Origin: Spirochaeta sp. UBA2779
Lineage (GTDB): Bacteria; Spirochaetota; Spirochaetia; DSM-2461
Reading direction: 5' to 3'
Length of the DNA: 13,758 nucleotides
Assembly (NCBI GenBank): GCA_002352375.1
Contig: DEIH01000118.1
Location: forward strand, 18,658-32,415
Position 1 is the stretch's first letter; every line of letters begins with the position of its first letter. The position numbers and the translations under genes were made by a program. Positions 1 to 7,060 of this stretch are shown here, one piece after another. Under the pieces are notes generated by a model. It saw nothing but the letters and a program-made list of their open reading frames with translations. It searched no databases and was not told the DNA's origin.

Positions 1-35
1 GGTCTCTCTGTGCGCCAGAGGTCAATTAAAAAAAG

Positions 36-1409
36 TCAGGACAGAACCGCTGCCAACGCATCACGAACGGAGTGAATTATATGCCCTTTCCCCGGGAATT
101 TTCCACTCTCATCGGCGGCTGCAGAGGCAAAAAAGCGTCCAAGCCCGGTATCCGAAGCTGTTTTAATCCGTCGGCGCAGATGGGGAACCGGGCGAACCTC
201 TCCGGCCAGGGAAATCTCTCCCACAGCCACCATGTCTCCAGGCAGGGTTTGGGCCGACCGAGCGGAGAACAGAGCCAGGGCCAGGGCCAGCTCGGCGCCG
301 GTATCACTGATTCGCAGACCTCCGGCAACATTCACGTAAATGTCCTGATCCGACAACCGCAATCCGGCATGGCGTTCCAGTACAGCGGCGATTCTGCTCA
401 CCCTCGCACTATCGATACGGTCTGAGTACACTCGGCCTATTCCGCCCTTGGATGGAACGGTAAGAGCTTGAATTTCCACCAGAAGGATGCGGGAGCCTTC
501 ATATACGGCGGCAACGGCACTGCCCTGGGGAGGGCCGTCTTTACGGTGTTCCAGAAACAGTCCTGCCGGGTCGGCGATAGGTGTTAAGCCGGTTGCCCCC
601 ATACGAAACAGGCCCACCTCATCCACTGAACCCATGCGGTTCTTTGAAGATCTGAGTATACGGAGGTCGCTGGAGGAATGGTCGAAATACAGTACCGTAT
701 CCACCAGATGCTCAATTACTTTGGGGCCGGCAATGGTTCCTTCCTTTGTTACATGGGCTATCAGGAAGAGGGGAATCCCCGACGATTTGGCCCAGGTTGT
801 CAACCGGTGTCCTGCAATTTTCAGCTGGCTGGGAGTTCCGGGAATGGCTCCGGCTTCTTCTGAAACAAGAGTCTGTATAGAATCAACCACCAGATAGGCA
901 GGTTTACGTTCGCCGATCAGTACCAGCAGGGTTTCTAGGTTGGTTTCGCAGAGTACCTCAAGGCTGTCCTGAGGAAGTTTGAGACGGTCGGCCCGGGTTT
1001 TTATCTGGCCCGGGGATTCCTCCCCGGATATGTACAATCCCAGCCCCGGTAGATTTGCCGCCACCTGGAGCATCAGGGTTGATTTCCCGATTCCAGGCTC
1101 TCCGCCAAGTAGTACAGCGGCTCCCGGGGTGAGGCCTCCTCCCAGAACACGGTCCAATTCTTCGTTTCCTGTGGGGTATTTCTGTGGAGGGGTGGGGTTG
1201 ATAGCTGAGAGTATTTTCGGTTCAGCTATTTCTCTTGGGATTATATGTCGTCGGGAACCGGCTATGCCGGAAGTTTTTCCCGTCGGTGGGCTCAGATGGA
1301 CTTCCTTGAAACTGTTCCATTCACCGCAGGCAGGGCAGCGGCCGAGCCATTTGGGCTCATCATGACCGCATGAATCGCAGACATACACGCTTGTTCTGCC
1401 CTTTGCCAT
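36..1409 (-). CDS. radA: DNA repair protein RadA (Sms)
   Basis: RadA is a RecA-related, DnaB-like ATPase that helps process recombination intermediates in the cytoplasm. Visible in order: an N-terminal four-cysteine zinc finger (C11, C14, C25, C28; CDSCG and CPACGEW), a Walker A motif GEPGIGKST at residues 103-111, a Walker B-type LVVDSIQT at 173-180, the RadA signature as KNRMG at 256-260, and a C-terminal Lon-protease-like domain from about residue 290. The length (457 aa) is normal for the family. The canonical signature is KNRFG, so Phe is replaced by Met here. The start is supported by AAGGA five bases upstream, lying inside the end of the preceding PPIase gene. Only 2 bases separate the two genes, so co-transcription is very likely. 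Family assignment is very secure. Confidence 0.97.
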   Translation of the reverse strand: MAKGRTSVYVCDSCGHDEPKWLGRCPACGEWNSFKEVHLSPPTGKTSGIAGSRRHIIPREIAEPKILSAINPTPPQKYPTGNEELDRVLGGGLTPGAAVLLGGEPGIGKSTLMLQVAANLPGLGLYISGEESPGQIKTRADRLKLPQDSLEVLCETNLETLLVLIGERKPAYLVVDSIQTLVSEEAGAIPGTPSQLKIAGHRLTTWAKSSGIPLFLIAHVTKEGTIAGPKVIEHLVDTVLYFDHSSSDLRILRSSKNRMGSVDEVGLFRMGATGLTPIADPAGLFLEHRKDGPPQGSAVAAVYEGSRILLVEIQALTVPSKGGIGRVYSDRIDSARVSRIAAVLERHAGLRLSDQDIYVNVAGGLRISDTGAELALALALFSARSAQTLPGDMVAVGEISLAGEVRPVPHLRRRIKTASDTGLGRFFASAAADESGKFPGKGHIIHSVRDALAAVLS

Positions 1410-1411
1410 TA

Positions 1412-2434
1412 CTATCCTTCGGTGAAGCTGACAAGCTCCATTTCAAATATCAGCCAGCTGTTCGGTTCAATGGGGCCGTAGCCCTGATCGCCGTAGGCCA
1501 GAAATGGAGGAATAACCACTTTTCGGACTTCTCCGGGCTGCATGCCCATTACCATTTCAATCCACCCAGGTATAACACCATCTTTCCCGAGGATGAAATC
1601 GAAAGTCTGATCCCTTTCCCGGGAACTGTCGAATACTGTACCGTCGAGCAAGGTACCGGTGTAATGCATGGATACCTGGGCACCGTGGCCGGGCACTCCG
1701 CCTTCTCCGGCTTTCAATACTTCGTAGTAGATTCCTGTGGGAGTTTTCTGCTTTTCGTCGCCCAGGGACAGAACGGCATCGGCCAGTTGCGGATTAATAA
1801 TTCTCAGATTCTCAATCTCGGCGGTTTTGGCTTCGGCAAGGTGTTCGGCAAAGGTATCTGAGTTGAATTTGAGGCGTCTGGCCTCACCGCCAACCCTGAT
1901 GATACGAACGGACTCGATGGTATCTCCTCTATGAAGCTTTTTCAGGGTACTACCTTTTGAAATCAGGCGACCGAAGGCTGTGTATTTGGAATCCAGATAG
2001 GCATCGCCTTCCAGGAGTATGAAAAAACGGCTGCCGGCAGACTCCGTCGTAAATCCGTCCATTACCAGTATTCCCGGTGCACCAGCACTGATAAGGGCAC
2101 CGGTTTCTCTGGGGATGGAGTAGCCCGGACCTCCGCTTCCATCACCCGAAGGGTCGCCTGAAAAAAGGGCATACCCGGCTGCTTCCCGATAGAACGACAG
2201 ACCGTCGAAAAATGGTTCACCGGGCTTTCGGAAATCGTTGGGCAGAGTTCCTTCGGCCAGACCGCAGAAATTCGTAACAGTGAGAGGCGTGCGGTCTGGA
2301 TCCAGGCGGAAAATCATATTCCCGCGGTTGGTTGTAAAATCAGCGTACAACCCGGGGCCCAGCTCGTCATCCGAACCTGAGGCCCACAGGAAGTTGGGCA
2401 TAATCATCAGAAACACGATAATGATGCGTTTCAT
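1412..2434 (-). CDS. Exported cyclophilin-FKBP fusion protein with degenerate cyclophilin domain
   Basis: Predicted exported peptidyl-prolyl isomerase of 340 aa. It has a hydrophobic N-terminal signal (about residues 1-19, ending LWASG), a cyclophilin-like domain (about 28-182), a roughly 50-residue charged linker, and a C-terminal FKBP domain (about 232-336). The FKBP pocket looks intact: HYTG at 257-260, FDSS at 268-271, VIPGW at 287-291, AYG at 313-315 and the final IFEMEL. The cyclophilin domain keeps the catalytic Arg (R83) but has lost other landmarks: the usual Gln of MIQGGDP is F91, the Trp position is Y146 and the GKH histidine is Y151. I infer that isomerase activity comes mainly from the FKBP half. 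There is no lipobox Cys, so it is either periplasmic or anchored by an uncleaved signal. An AGGAG sits 9 bases before the ATG. It lies 12 bases after its paralogue and 2 bases before radA. Confidence 0.9.
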   Translation of the reverse strand: MKRIIIVFLMIMPNFLWASGSDDELGPGLYADFTTNRGNMIFRLDPDRTPLTVTNFCGLAEGTLPNDFRKPGEPFFDGLSFYREAAGYALFSGDPSGDGSGGPGYSIPRETGALISAGAPGILVMDGFTTESAGSRFFILLEGDAYLDSKYTAFGRLISKGSTLKKLHRGDTIESVRIIRVGGEARRLKFNSDTFAEHLAEAKTAEIENLRIINPQLADAVLSLGDEKQKTPTGIYYEVLKAGEGGVPGHGAQVSMHYTGTLLDGTVFDSSRERDQTFDFILGKDGVIPGWIEMVMGMQPGEVRKVVIPPFLAYGDQGYGPIEPNSWLIFEMELVSFTEG

Positions 2435-2446
2435 TGATATAATCTC

Positions 2447-3481
2447 CTAGAAATCGAGGAGCTCGACATCAAATACAAGCCAGGAATCGGGGGGGATCGG
2501 TCCGATTCCCCGGCTTCCATAGGCCATTTCCGGGGGAAGAATGATAATACGGCGCTCGCCTTTTTTCATATCCATAAGAGAGACATCCCAGCCGGGAATC
2601 ACCTGTCCGCCGCCTACATTGAACTGGAATGGTTCATTCCGGTCCCGTGAGCTGTCAAACTGGGTGCCGTCCATCAGTGTACCGGTGTAGTGGACGGTAA
2701 TCTTGGTGCCCTGAGCCGGCTTGCTACCGGTTCCTTCCGTTCTTACTACGTAGTAAATCCCGGTTTTTTCATCTCTGATGGCATCCGGCCAGCGGTTGGC
2801 AATATCATTCATAACAGCTTTATCCTTGTCCGCTTCTGCAGCATCTCTCCTTGCTGTAAGGCCCTTTTCGATTTCCTTGAACGTATCGGAATCAGCTTTA
2901 TAGGTATTGGCCTCGGTGCCGACTCGGATGATGCTCAGTTTCTTGATGGTGTCGCCCTGTTCAACAGCATTTACCACATCCTGACCCTGAACAACAGATC
3001 CGAAAATCGTATGTTTTCCGTTAAGCCAGTCTGTGGGAACATGGGTGATAAAGAACTGACTTCCGTTGGTATCCGGTCCTGCATTGGCCATGGCCAATTT
3101 CCCCGGGGCATCAAAAACCAGCCCGTTGTCGGCTTCATCCGGGAATTTATAGCCAGGGCCGCCTGAACCGGTACCCTGAGGGTCTCCCCCCTGAATCATA
3201 AAATCCGGAATAACCCGGTGAAAGGTTAGGCCGTCGTAGAAATTGCCCTTTTTATTGGCAAAATCAAGATCGCCTTCGGCCAGTCCGACAAAGTTCATCA
3301 CTGTCAGAGGAGCTTTATCGGGGTAGAGTTCGACGATGATATTTCCGCGTTCTGTTTCGAAATCCGCATATAAACCGTCTTTCAGATCCGGTTCGTTTTC
3401 ATTGCATGAAGTTGTCATAATGGCAAATATGAGCGCGAGTGCCGGGAGCAAAATCCCACGCCTGTAACTCGAAAGGCTCAT
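2447..3481 (-). CDS. Cyclophilin-FKBP fusion peptidyl-prolyl isomerase, lipoprotein
   Basis: Two-domain prolyl isomerase, probably a membrane-anchored folding catalyst of the envelope. From the chosen start it is 344 aa: a signal peptide with a loose lipobox (MTTSC, C26), a cyclophilin domain (about 36-188) and an FKBP domain (about 242-344), joined by a linker rich in charged residues. The cyclophilin active site looks complete: FHRV with R89, MIQGGDP with Q97, GSQFFI, W152 and GKH with H157. The FKBP site also looks complete: HYTG, FDSS, VIPGW, AYG and VFDVEL. Start choice: an in-frame ATG at 3487 directly abuts the AGGAGG Shine-Dalgarno with no spacing, whereas the ATG at 3481 has about 6 bases of spacing, so 3481 is preferred. 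It is the first gene of the PPIase-PPIase-radA cluster. I recall such dual-family immunophilins from Treponema denticola. Confidence 0.92.
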   Translation of the reverse strand: MSLSSYRRGILLPALALIFAIMTTSCNENEPDLKDGLYADFETERGNIIVELYPDKAPLTVMNFVGLAEGDLDFANKKGNFYDGLTFHRVIPDFMIQGGDPQGTGSGGPGYKFPDEADNGLVFDAPGKLAMANAGPDTNGSQFFITHVPTDWLNGKHTIFGSVVQGQDVVNAVEQGDTIKKLSIIRVGTEANTYKADSDTFKEIEKGLTARRDAAEADKDKAVMNDIANRWPDAIRDEKTGIYYVVRTEGTGSKPAQGTKITVHYTGTLMDGTQFDSSRDRNEPFQFNVGGGQVIPGWDVSLMDMKKGERRIIILPPEMAYGSRGIGPIPPDSWLVFDVELLDF

Positions 3482-3590
3482 GTGCATCCTCCTGATGTAA
3501 TCAATAGCGGTAATACCGCCTTTTGGGCGTCAGTATACTCAAGAGTTGGCCCGAGGGTCGACCCGATGATAAGAGACTCTTTCTCTCTTT
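3482..3590. other. Intergenic region with two short perfect dyads
   Basis: Gap between deoD and the PPIase cluster, both on the minus strand. It holds a 13-base dyad GCGGTAATACCGC at 3507-3519, a 10-base palindrome GGGTCGACCC at 3555-3564, and AGGAGG just before the PPIase start. Neither dyad is followed by a convincing T-run on the minus strand, so I do not call a terminator. The dyads could be operators or leader hairpins of the PPIase-radA transcript. No clear -35/-10 pair was found. Confidence 0.3.
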
Positions 3591-4304
3591 TTAAACTTCA
3601 GTTCCAATCGCTGTTTCGAGGGCCATTTCCATCATCCCGGTAAAAGTTTTTTCCCGCTCTTCTGAAGTGGTTTCCTCCCGGGATATAAGGCTGTCGCTTA
3701 CGGTGAGCAGACACAGAGCTTTAACCCCGAAACGGGCGGCCAGTGTGTAGAGAGCAGCAGCTTCCATCTCGATGGCCAGAATTCCGTATTTGGCCCAACT
3801 CTTCCAGGATTCGGGGTTCTCGTCATAAAAAGTGTCTGAAGAGAGAATATTGCCGGCCTTAATTTTCATACCAAGTTCGGCGGCAACGCTGCCGGCTTTT
3901 GAAATAAGATCCCAGTCGGCGGTGGGGGCATAGTTCAACCCTTCAAAACTCCGGCTCACCATTGAAGAATTAGTTGAAGCACTGATACCCAGTACCAGAT
4001 CGCGTAGTTTTACTTCCTGCTGAATCGAACCGCAGGATCCCACTCGAATCAGTATTTTTGCACCGTAGAAATTAATCAGTTCATGGACGTAGATGGAATG
4101 AGAGGGCATACCCATACCGGTTCCCTGCACAGAAACATCAACACCTTTGTATGTGCCTGTATAACCGTACATGCCCCTCACTTCATTGTAGCAAACGGCA
4201 TTCTCGAGATAGTTATCCGCAATAAACCGGGCTCGTAAAGGGTCGCCGGGGAGGAGAACTCTAGGCGCTATGGCACCTTGGGGTGCGCCGATATGGATAC
4301 TCAT
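3591..4304 (-). CDS. deoD: Purine nucleoside phosphorylase, DeoD type
   Basis: Cytoplasmic enzyme of purine salvage that cleaves purine (deoxy)nucleosides with phosphate to free base and (deoxy)ribose 1-phosphate. At 237 aa it has the normal length and lines up with E. coli DeoD without a register shift: H4, G20 and R24 in PGDPLRAR, R43 in VRGM, R87 and S90 in IRVGSCGS, the nucleoside-binding IEMEAAA stretch with E179, M180 and E181, and the catalytic acid D204 in TVSDS. The agreement of H4 supports the annotated start, although only a weak Shine-Dalgarno is visible. It lies 43 bases downstream of the SerA-like gene and could share its transcript; no terminator was seen between them. The hexameric DeoD class is well supported; exact substrate preference cannot be read from sequence. 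Confidence 0.96.
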   Translation of the reverse strand: MSIHIGAPQGAIAPRVLLPGDPLRARFIADNYLENAVCYNEVRGMYGYTGTYKGVDVSVQGTGMGMPSHSIYVHELINFYGAKILIRVGSCGSIQQEVKLRDLVLGISASTNSSMVSRSFEGLNYAPTADWDLISKAGSVAAELGMKIKAGNILSSDTFYDENPESWKSWAKYGILAIEMEAAALYTLAARFGVKALCLLTVSDSLISREETTSEEREKTFTGMMEMALETAIGTEV

Positions 4305-4347
4305 AAGATATCATAAGGTGCCTGACGCCCTGGAGCAAGTCTTGAAA

Positions 4348-5511
4348 TCAGAGCTCTCTGGAAATTAATACACCTTTAAGGCTGGAAATTCTCTCCATAG
4401 TTTTTTTGTTGACCTCTGAATCTGAGATATTGATGATTGTATAGGCGGTATCTCCACGTTCTTTGCTTATCATCTCGCCTGTGGTAATACCTTCCTCAGA
4501 GAGAATCGTCAGAATCTGTTTCAGCAATTCAGGGTTGTTCTTCGCAGCGGCAATAAGCCGTGGTCCGCCGGCAGAATCAAGAGAACAGGCCGGAAAATTC
4601 ACTGAATTTTTTATATTTCCGTTATTTAGAAAATCCATCAGCTGATTGGCAGCCATAACGGCACAGTTTTCTTCGGCCTCGGCGGTGGATGCACCCAGGT
4701 GGGGAATAGACAGCACTCCTTTTACACCCAGTAGATCGGCACTTGGGAAATCTGTGATGTAATAAGATATGGTGCCTGCTTCCAGAGCCAGTTTAACCGC
4801 TGATTCCTCAACAAGTCCGCCTCGGGCAAAGTTAAGAATCCGCAAACCGGCTTTGGCGTTTTTAAGATTTTCTGCATTAATCAGATTCTTCGTTGCCGGA
4901 AGCAGCGGTACGTGAATACTGACATAATCACAGATTTCCATAAGTTTATTTAGATTTTCACAAATTTTCACACTGTTGGACAAGTTCCATGCGCCGGGAA
5001 TCGAAATATAAGGATCGTAACCATACACTTCCATACCAAGACTGAGACCAGCATTGGCTACCAGTCCGCCTATGGCTCCCAGACCGATTACACCGAGAGT
5101 TTTACCGCTAATTTCCGTTCCGGCGAAGTTGGATTTTTCCTTTTCCACAGTTTTGGCCAGATTCTCATCGGCGGTTTGTCCTTCTATCCAGCTCATGCCC
5201 TCATGGATTCGTCTTGCTGAAAGAAGCATTCCGGCAATTACCAGTTCTTTAACGCTGTTTGCATTGGCTCCCGGTGTGTTGAATACAACAATTCCACGAT
5301 CGGTACAGGTCTCTACAGGTATGTTGTTTACCCCTGCTCCTGCTCTGGCAATGGCTTTGACAGAAGTTTCAATTTCGTTTTCTTGTATTTTATAACTGCG
5401 GAGCAGGAGAGCATCTGCTGCTGAAATTTCATCAGCAACCTCATACTCTTTCCGATCGAACAATTCGAGTCCTACGGGCGATATCTTATTGCGTGTCTGA
5501 ATCTTGAACAT
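4348..5511 (-). CDS. serA: D-3-phosphoglycerate dehydrogenase-like 2-hydroxyacid dehydrogenase with ACT domain
   Basis: Probable first enzyme of serine synthesis, oxidising 3-phosphoglycerate with NAD+. From the chosen start it is 387 aa: a substrate-binding half (ARAGAGVNNIP at 56-66, FNTPGANAN at 77-85), a Rossmann domain with GLGAIG at 143-148 and an acidic residue at D166, and a C-terminal ACT domain (about 316-387) of the kind that binds serine. Catalytic R230 (FARGG) and H271 (PHLGAST) are present, but the position expected for the catalytic Glu (DFPxE in relatives) reads DFPSAD, giving Ala258. The family is certain; full activity is less so. Start choice: the ATG at 5511 has GGAGG six bases upstream, while the in-frame ATG at 5535 sits in the loop of a hairpin and lacks a ribosome site. 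Other members of this dehydrogenase family cannot be excluded. Confidence 0.88.
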   Translation of the reverse strand: MFKIQTRNKISPVGLELFDRKEYEVADEISAADALLLRSYKIQENEIETSVKAIARAGAGVNNIPVETCTDRGIVVFNTPGANANSVKELVIAGMLLSARRIHEGMSWIEGQTADENLAKTVEKEKSNFAGTEISGKTLGVIGLGAIGGLVANAGLSLGMEVYGYDPYISIPGAWNLSNSVKICENLNKLMEICDYVSIHVPLLPATKNLINAENLKNAKAGLRILNFARGGLVEESAVKLALEAGTISYYITDFPSADLLGVKGVLSIPHLGASTAEAEENCAVMAANQLMDFLNNGNIKNSVNFPACSLDSAGGPRLIAAAKNNPELLKQILTILSEEGITTGEMISKERGDTAYTIINISDSEVNKKTMERISSLKGVLISREL

Positions 5512-5526
5512 TTCCTGCCTCCGAAT

Positions 5527-5541
5527 CCGGCACATTGCCGG
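5527..5541 (-). other. Leader hairpin before the SerA-like gene
   Basis: The sequence CCGGCACATTGCCGG is a perfect 6-base-pair stem with a 3-base loop. It lies about 15 bases upstream of the chosen start and just before the GGAGG ribosome site. An alternative in-frame ATG is located in its loop, which argues against that start. It may tune translation or mRNA stability. No T-run follows, so it is not a terminator. Confidence 0.4.
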
Positions 5542-5565
5542 AGAGTTGAGATTAGTTATGAATAA

Positions 5566-5594
5566 TGGTTACATCACGAAAGAATAATCGTCAA
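5566..5594 (-). promoter_or_regulatory. Possible sigma70-type promoter of the SerA-like gene
   Basis: On the minus strand TTGACG (5589-5594) is followed after 17 bases by TAACCA (5566-5571). The -35 is good but the -10 is poor. The position, about 55 bases upstream of the chosen start and in a divergent intergenic gap, makes it a reasonable but unproven candidate. Confidence 0.3.
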
Positions 5595-5679
5595 TCACAT
5601 TATTGCTTCTTTTAAGTGAAACATGCAGATTTTTTTATATTGATGGAGGTTTGAGTATTGATGCTACTATACTTGTGTC

Positions 5680-7035
5680 ATGGAATATATTGTTGCTTCA
5701 TGTTCTGATAAGATTATCACCGAACGGATTCGAAAGGTTGTGGAAGAAGATTTTCCAAACGAGTTTCTTTTACAGTTTCCTTCTTCTGAGAAGGCTATAC
5801 TTGAACGGTTGAATTTTGAGCTTCCTGAATTGGTAATTATCAATTTTTCAGATGAGGGGTTGAGCTCCGAATATTTAAGAGACCAGATACTTCAGGATTC
5901 CTGGCTTCACAACTTCGGGATAGTCGGTTTGTACGACCGCAAATCCGATAAAGAAGAGGCAATACTTGAAGCCAACAAGGATATCAACCTTCTTACTCTG
6001 ATTGATTTCTCGAGGATAGAAAGTCACCTGGGAAAGTCTCTGCGTATCATCAATACCAACCGTCAGCTGATATTCCAGGGTTTTCTTGCGGATAAGCTTG
6101 TAAACCGGATGACCGGTTCTTTTCAGATTGACAATCACGACTACCTTGTTTCTCCGGTTTACGGAGGCTTGCTGGCCATCAGCCTGGTCCGCATGGGGAA
6201 AATTCCGGCAGAAGACCGGCACGGTGTTCAGATGGCTTTGAGTGAGCTCATCCTGAACTCGATTGAACATGGAAACTGCGGTATCAGCTATTCGGAAAAG
6301 AGTGATTGGATGGCTACTGGAGAGTCTATTTATGAATTGATTGCTGAACGCTGTAAAGAACCTAATATTGCCGGTCGCAAAGTAACCCTGAATTGGGATA
6401 TTGATGATGAACTCTGTAAGTTCACCATACGGGATGAAGGGGTTGGATTTGATGTTCTGGCCTTTCGGGAGAAGCTGAAAAGCGACGCCAGAGACCGGCT
6501 TCACGGCCGGGGAATCATTATGGCTCAGATGATTGCATCTAAACTGCTGTACAATAAAACCGGAAATCAGGTTTCACTGCAAATTAAACTTCACAAGGAT
6601 GTGGAAAATGCCGCACCTGCCGGTTTCTCCGATGAAGAGGTGATACGGGTGAAGGCTGGGGATACTCTGATGCGTTCGGGTGAATTCGGGGATTGTATTT
6701 ATTACATTTCCAGCGGTAAGTTCACGGTTTATCATCGTGATAATCCAGTGGGAAGGATTACACCTGCAGATATCTTCATGGGGGAAATGGCTTTTCTGTT
6801 AAATAATGCCAGAAGTGCGACAGTTGTTGCCGATACCCAGGGCCAGGTTATAAAAATTCCGAGAAATTCTTTTATTGAAGTTGTAAAGAACTACCCTCAG
6901 TACTCAATTTTTCTCTCAAAAATACTTGCCCAGAAACTGGTACGATCCAATGAGAGTGTTGCCGCTGAGCACACGGCATTACAATCCCAGCAGAGTGATT
7001 GTGATGATGTCGACCCTGATGTCCTGGAGGTGTAA
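5680..7035 (+). CDS. Pseudo-receiver / RsbW-like HATPase / cyclic-nucleotide-binding fusion protein
   Basis: Signalling protein of 451 aa in three parts. Residues 1-125 resemble a response-regulator fold, but the usual phospho-acceptor Asp position reads N55 (LVIINFSDEG), so it looks like a pseudo-receiver. Residues about 175-305 form an HATPase of the anti-sigma-factor (RsbW/SpoIIAB) type: N-box with E189, N193 and H197-G198, DEGVGFD at 252-258, and HGRGI at 275-279. There is no histidine-kinase dimerisation His. Residues about 316-425 form a cyclic-nucleotide-binding domain with GDCIYYISSG and a phosphate cassette carrying G368-E369 and R378. I infer that a cyclic nucleotide controls kinase or partner-switching activity towards an unknown target. 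It stands alone, convergent with aspS. No in-frame start lies upstream because TGA closes the frame. No Shine-Dalgarno is visible, and TATACT at 5668-5673 hints at a leaderless message. Two stop codons (TAATAA) end the frame. Confidence 0.87.
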   Translation: MEYIVASCSDKIITERIRKVVEEDFPNEFLLQFPSSEKAILERLNFELPELVIINFSDEGLSSEYLRDQILQDSWLHNFGIVGLYDRKSDKEEAILEANKDINLLTLIDFSRIESHLGKSLRIINTNRQLIFQGFLADKLVNRMTGSFQIDNHDYLVSPVYGGLLAISLVRMGKIPAEDRHGVQMALSELILNSIEHGNCGISYSEKSDWMATGESIYELIAERCKEPNIAGRKVTLNWDIDDELCKFTIRDEGVGFDVLAFREKLKSDARDRLHGRGIIMAQMIASKLLYNKTGNQVSLQIKLHKDVENAAPAGFSDEEVIRVKAGDTLMRSGEFGDCIYYISSGKFTVYHRDNPVGRITPADIFMGEMAFLLNNARSATVVADTQGQVIKIPRNSFIEVVKNYPQYSIFLSKILAQKLVRSNESVAAEHTALQSQQSDCDDVDPDVLEV

Positions 7036-7060
7036 TAACGCTGTGAAATAAGCCCCTGGA

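Noticed and set aside
1..35. Promoter or terminator downstream of radA
   Set aside because: There is a T-rich run after the radA stop on the minus strand and a TTGACC hexamer, but no stem and no -10 within the window.
2690..3166. Plus-strand frame of about 158 codons opposite the lipoprotein PPIase
   Set aside because: Antisense to a gene with intact cyclophilin and FKBP motifs; composition looks like a mirrored coding frame.
5875..6504. Long minus-strand reading frame (about 209 codons) inside the fusion regulator gene
   Set aside because: It lies fully antisense to a gene with clear domains and shows no recognisable motif; it is a shadow of the coding strand.
5680..7035. Calling the fusion regulator a sensor histidine kinase
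   Set aside because: No dimerisation/phospho-acceptor His box is present and the ATPase motifs fit the anti-sigma-factor (RsbW) type instead.
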